From: Acidobacteriota bacterium
Lineage (GTDB): Bacteria > Acidobacteriota > Thermoanaerobaculia > Gp7-AA8
Direction: 5' to 3'
Length of the DNA stretch: 6,098 bases
NCBI GenBank assembly: GCA_003222375.1
Contig: QHVX01000116.1
Span: forward strand, 1 to 6,098
Under the pieces are notes generated by a model that was not told the origin of the DNA, did not search any database, and was given only the letters and a program-made list of their open reading frames with translations. Shown here piece after piece: positions 5,509-6,098 of this stretch. Within the stretch, counting starts at the first letter, position 1. The number at the start of each line of letters is the position of its first letter. Both the position numbers and the translations under genes were made by a program.

Positions 5509-6098
5509 CTACTTCGCCGTCAAATGTGCGCCGCTGAAGGAGCTCTCGAACTTTGGCGTCGAGAGCAGATCGCGGGCGGTGGTATCGCTTTTTAGATACG
5601 CGTCCCAGAAGGCCAGCGACGCGATCTTGACCATCTGAAAAATGCGGCGATCGTTGCCGAACACCATCGCGCCGCGCTGTTGTTGCGGCACCTGCTGTTG
5701 TCCGTAGTACGGGTTGGTCGTCGTCGCCGGCTGTATCGGCACGTCGTAGAAGCTCACCTGCCCAGTGAATGAAGAAGATCGAGCGCCATCGATCAGCACG
5801 AAGTATTTGTCGCCGGACGGGCTGTTCTCGAACGCCTGCTTGCGCCAGCTCACATCTTCGGACTCGCTCGCGCCACGATCGTTCGTGCCGGTCATGAACA
5901 TCACGGGAACCTTCAGCGTCGCAAATGACTGCGGCGTGATTCCGCGCATTGTCGATGGACCCGGAGGCGACATCACGACTGCTGCGCGCACGCGCGCATC
6001 GCTGAGCGTGCCGTTCATTCCGGCGACGAGCAGCGCCGTGAACGCGCCGTAGGCATGCCCGCCGATGCCGATGCGTGCATGGTCCATTTTTCCCTGCA
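5509..6098 (-). CDS. Alpha/beta hydrolase (dienelactone hydrolase-like), C-terminal part, catalytic Ser and His replaced
   Basis: The gene enters from the right edge and the frame is open to 6098; the ATG at 6087 is internal. The nucleophile-elbow region reads RIGIGGHAYGAFTALLVAGM, where family members have GHSYGA. The codon at 6054-6052 is GCC (Ala) in place of Ser. PVMFMTGTND holds the likely acid-strand Asp. The segment that usually carries the catalytic His (GADHMTF-like) reads GARSSSFTG, with Ser (5778-5776) where His is expected. A Gln-rich insertion (YYGQQQVPQQQRG, 5706-5668) precedes a conserved FWDAYLKSDTTAR C-terminal helix. The fold is convincing, but two of the three catalytic residues are missing, so this copy looks like a non-catalytic relative or a decaying gene. 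The frame is intact over 590 bp, which favours a maintained protein. The N-terminus, signal peptide and promoter lie outside the window. It ends 3 bp from the DUF6496-type gene. Confidence 0.82.
   Translation of the reverse strand, partial: QGKMDHARIGIGGHAYGAFTALLVAGMNGTLSDARVRAAVVMSPPGPSTMRGITPQSFATLKVPVMFMTGTNDRGASESEDVSWRKQAFENSPSGDKYFVLIDGARSSSFTGQVSFYDVPIQPATTTNPYYGQQQVPQQQRGAMVFGNDRRIFQMVKIASLAFWDAYLKSDTTARDLLSTPKFESSFSGAHLTAK

Overview
The window is about 6.1 kb of GC-rich chromosomal DNA. It most resembles an environmental soil or sediment bacterium of the Acidobacteriota type. The pointers are a Pkn-type Ser/Thr kinase with the N-terminus MTLSAGSRLGPYEI, a DUF6496-type basic protein, a short KLPERVK-type protein and a dienelactone-hydrolase-like protein. 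This placement is an inference from protein style; there is no rRNA or marker gene. No tRNA, rRNA, transposase, phage gene or CRISPR is visible.

Layout. (1) Positions 1-512, minus strand: the 5' part of a Ser/Thr protein kinase gene. It runs off the left edge and carries an internal deletion plus frameshift that removes the ATP-anchoring VAIK region. (2) Positions 615-2178, plus strand: a compact run of three small secreted proteins that are paralogues of one another, of no family I recognise, followed by an unusually short SDR oxidoreductase whose GTG start overlaps the last paralogue's stop. (3) Positions 2147-3892, minus strand: a complete PAS-GGDEF-EAL cyclic-di-GMP protein, whose 3' end overlaps the SDR gene by 32 bp in convergent orientation. 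(4) Positions 3955-4131, plus strand: a 58-residue protein of the MPFKS...KLPERVK type whose tail is encoded by the start of a repeat. (5) Positions 4091-4346: two copies of a heptanucleotide-repeat inverted-repeat element (GAAGGCA on the left arm, TGCCTTC on the right arm). (6) Positions 4338-5067, plus strand: a broken SAM-dependent methyltransferase with a one-base frameshift and an internal deletion that removes the SAM-binding motif I. It reads in frame, without a stop, into (7) a DUF6496-type basic protein at 5068-5505, which has its own strong Shine-Dalgarno sequence. (8) Positions 5509-6098, minus strand: the C-terminal part of an alpha/beta hydrolase, running off the right edge, in which the nucleophile Ser and the expected His are both replaced.

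Working together: only the A-B-C-SDR run looks like an operon. The rest is a mosaic of singletons. The most notable features are the paralogous secreted triplet, the heptamer hairpin elements that have invaded a coding end, and three proteins in one window that have lost core catalytic motifs. That last pattern suggests either local gene decay or an assembly problem, and it needs checking against raw reads.
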